In this document: positions 5,495 through 5,912 of the stretch, piece by piece
How positions within the stretch are numbered: the stretch's first letter is position 1
How the letters are laid out: each line of letters opens with the position of its first letter
From: Acidisarcina sp.
GTDB lineage: Bacteria; Acidobacteriota; Blastocatellia; Pyrinomonadales; Pyrinomonadaceae
Length of the DNA: 5,912 bases
Reading direction: 5' to 3'
Assembly: GCA_021155145.1 (NCBI GenBank)
Contig: JAJNPX010000268.1
Span: 1-5,912 of the forward strand
Notes under the pieces: model-generated
The model's input: the letters and a program-made list of their open reading frames with translations, nothing else
Told to the model about the DNA's origin: nothing
The model's database searches: none
Position numbers and translations under genes: made by a program

Positions 5495-5912
5495 TCAATA
5501 AATATTGAACGTAAAAGAAACCGGTCTTGTCGTCGTGCGGGCCTGGCCGTTGACCTTCTCCGGTTCAAAGCGGATGGCCCGCGCGGCCGCGATCGCCTGC
5601 TCGGTCAGACCGTGGGGCAGGCCCTTGATCGTGACGATGCTGCCGATGCCGCCCGACGCTAGGAACGTGACTCTGAGAGTTACCGTGCCCTGAACATTAT
5701 TGGTCCGCGCCGCGTCGGTATATTGAGCCTTTTGCTTCGAAATGATGCGAAGCGGCGAGGTCACCTTCGCTACCGCCGGAGGCGGGCCGCCATCGCCATC
5801 ACCTGTACCAGAACCGTTACCGCTCCCGACCCCGCTGCCGTATCCGGAACCGCTCCCGCTGCCGGCGCCTGAACCGCTACCGCTTCCCTGTCCGGTCCCG
5901 TCGCCCGAGCCC
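5495..5912 (-). CDS. TonB-type C-terminal domain protein (energy transducer TonB-like), C-terminal 138 residues; start is off the right edge
   Basis: TonB-like proteins span the periplasm and transfer proton-motive energy from ExbB/ExbD to outer-membrane receptors; many Acidobacteriota copies with this domain are of unproven role. Reading right to left, the visible part starts with a Gly-X linker of 42 residues, then PPPAVAKV, then the conserved domain. Domain features include AQYTDAARTNNVQGTVTLRV, the following TFLASGGIGSIVTIKGLPHG, a helix EQAIAAARAIRFEPEKVNG, and the terminal strand RPVSFTFNIY. These match the YP-x-A-(K/R)-(A)-x-G-x-V-x-(L/V) and (A-x-(A)-x-(W/R)-x-F-x-P) pattern of the TonB_C fold. 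The frame is open across the linker to the edge, so the true start is outside; a GTG at 5764-5762 inside is not the start. The N-terminal anchor and any extra domains cannot be seen. It converges on the DUF6335-like gene. Confidence 0.85.
   Translation of the reverse strand, partial: GSGDGTGQGSGSGSGAGSGSGSGYGSGVGSGNGSGTGDGDGGPPPAVAKVTSPLRIISKQKAQYTDAARTNNVQGTVTLRVTFLASGGIGSIVTIKGLPHGLTEQAIAAARAIRFEPEKVNGQARTTTRPVSFTFNIY
5786..5911 (-). repeat. Gly-X dipeptide repeat linker (period 6 bp) in the TonB-like gene
   Basis: In the minus-strand frame, 42 codons alternate glycine with another residue, with no break in the phase. The X positions are Ser in 10 of 21, the rest being D, T, Q, A, Y, V, N and one G. 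At DNA level this is a degenerate 6-bp repeat, visible on the plus strand as (cc/gcc)-gct-type alternation. It probably forms a flexible periplasmic spacer in front of the TonB fold. It runs to the window edge, so its full length is unknown. Confidence 0.85.

Noticed and set aside
5495..5764. TonB-like gene as a complete 89-residue gene starting at the GTG at 5764
   Set aside because: The same frame stays open to the window edge through a coding-like Gly-X linker, so the GTG is an internal valine codon.

Overview
The window reads as a stretch of ordinary bacterial chromosome. The most likely source is an Acidobacteriota member of the Blastocatellia/Pyrinomonadales type. That placement is inference from gene content: a bacillithiol-linked BrxC/YtxJ-like protein, a DUF6335-type acidic protein, and a TonB-like C-terminal domain preceded by a long Gly-X linker. 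Several starts lack a recognisable Shine-Dalgarno sequence. No mobile element, phage gene, CRISPR array, tRNA or rRNA was found, and the genes show no sign of recent transfer.

Layout. At the left edge, on the minus strand, are the first 42 codons of mtnA (methylthioribose-1-phosphate isomerase). A 179-bp divergent intergenic region with an ECF-sigma-like promoter candidate and a small inverted repeat separates it from a plus-strand DoxX-like membrane protein. After a 114-bp gap with a sigma70-like promoter candidate comes a tight four-gene plus-strand cluster. It holds an alpha-glucan phosphorylase (glgP family), a methionine-rich polytopic membrane protein, a monothiol bacilliredoxin-like protein (BrxC/YtxJ) and a stand-alone DUF971/GBBH-N-like zinc-binding protein. 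The gaps are 14 nt, then overlaps of 1 nt and 4 nt. Two smaller plus-strand genes follow: a four-cysteine zinc-ribbon-like protein that appears to be leaderless, and a very acidic DUF6335-like protein starting at GTG. A strong bidirectional hairpin terminator separates these from a convergent minus-strand gene that runs off the right edge and encodes a TonB-type C-terminal domain.

How the genes may work together. GlgP releases glucose-1-phosphate from storage glucan. The three small genes behind it look like a membrane, thiol-redox and metal module co-expressed with it. Neighbouring genes do not prove a shared pathway, and the functional link between glycogen breakdown and thiol redox is a hypothesis. 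I see no clear new defence or mobile system. The points most worth a second look are the glgP-membrane-brxC-DUF971 cluster, the apparently leaderless zinc-ribbon gene, the ECF-like promoter and the Gly-X linker.
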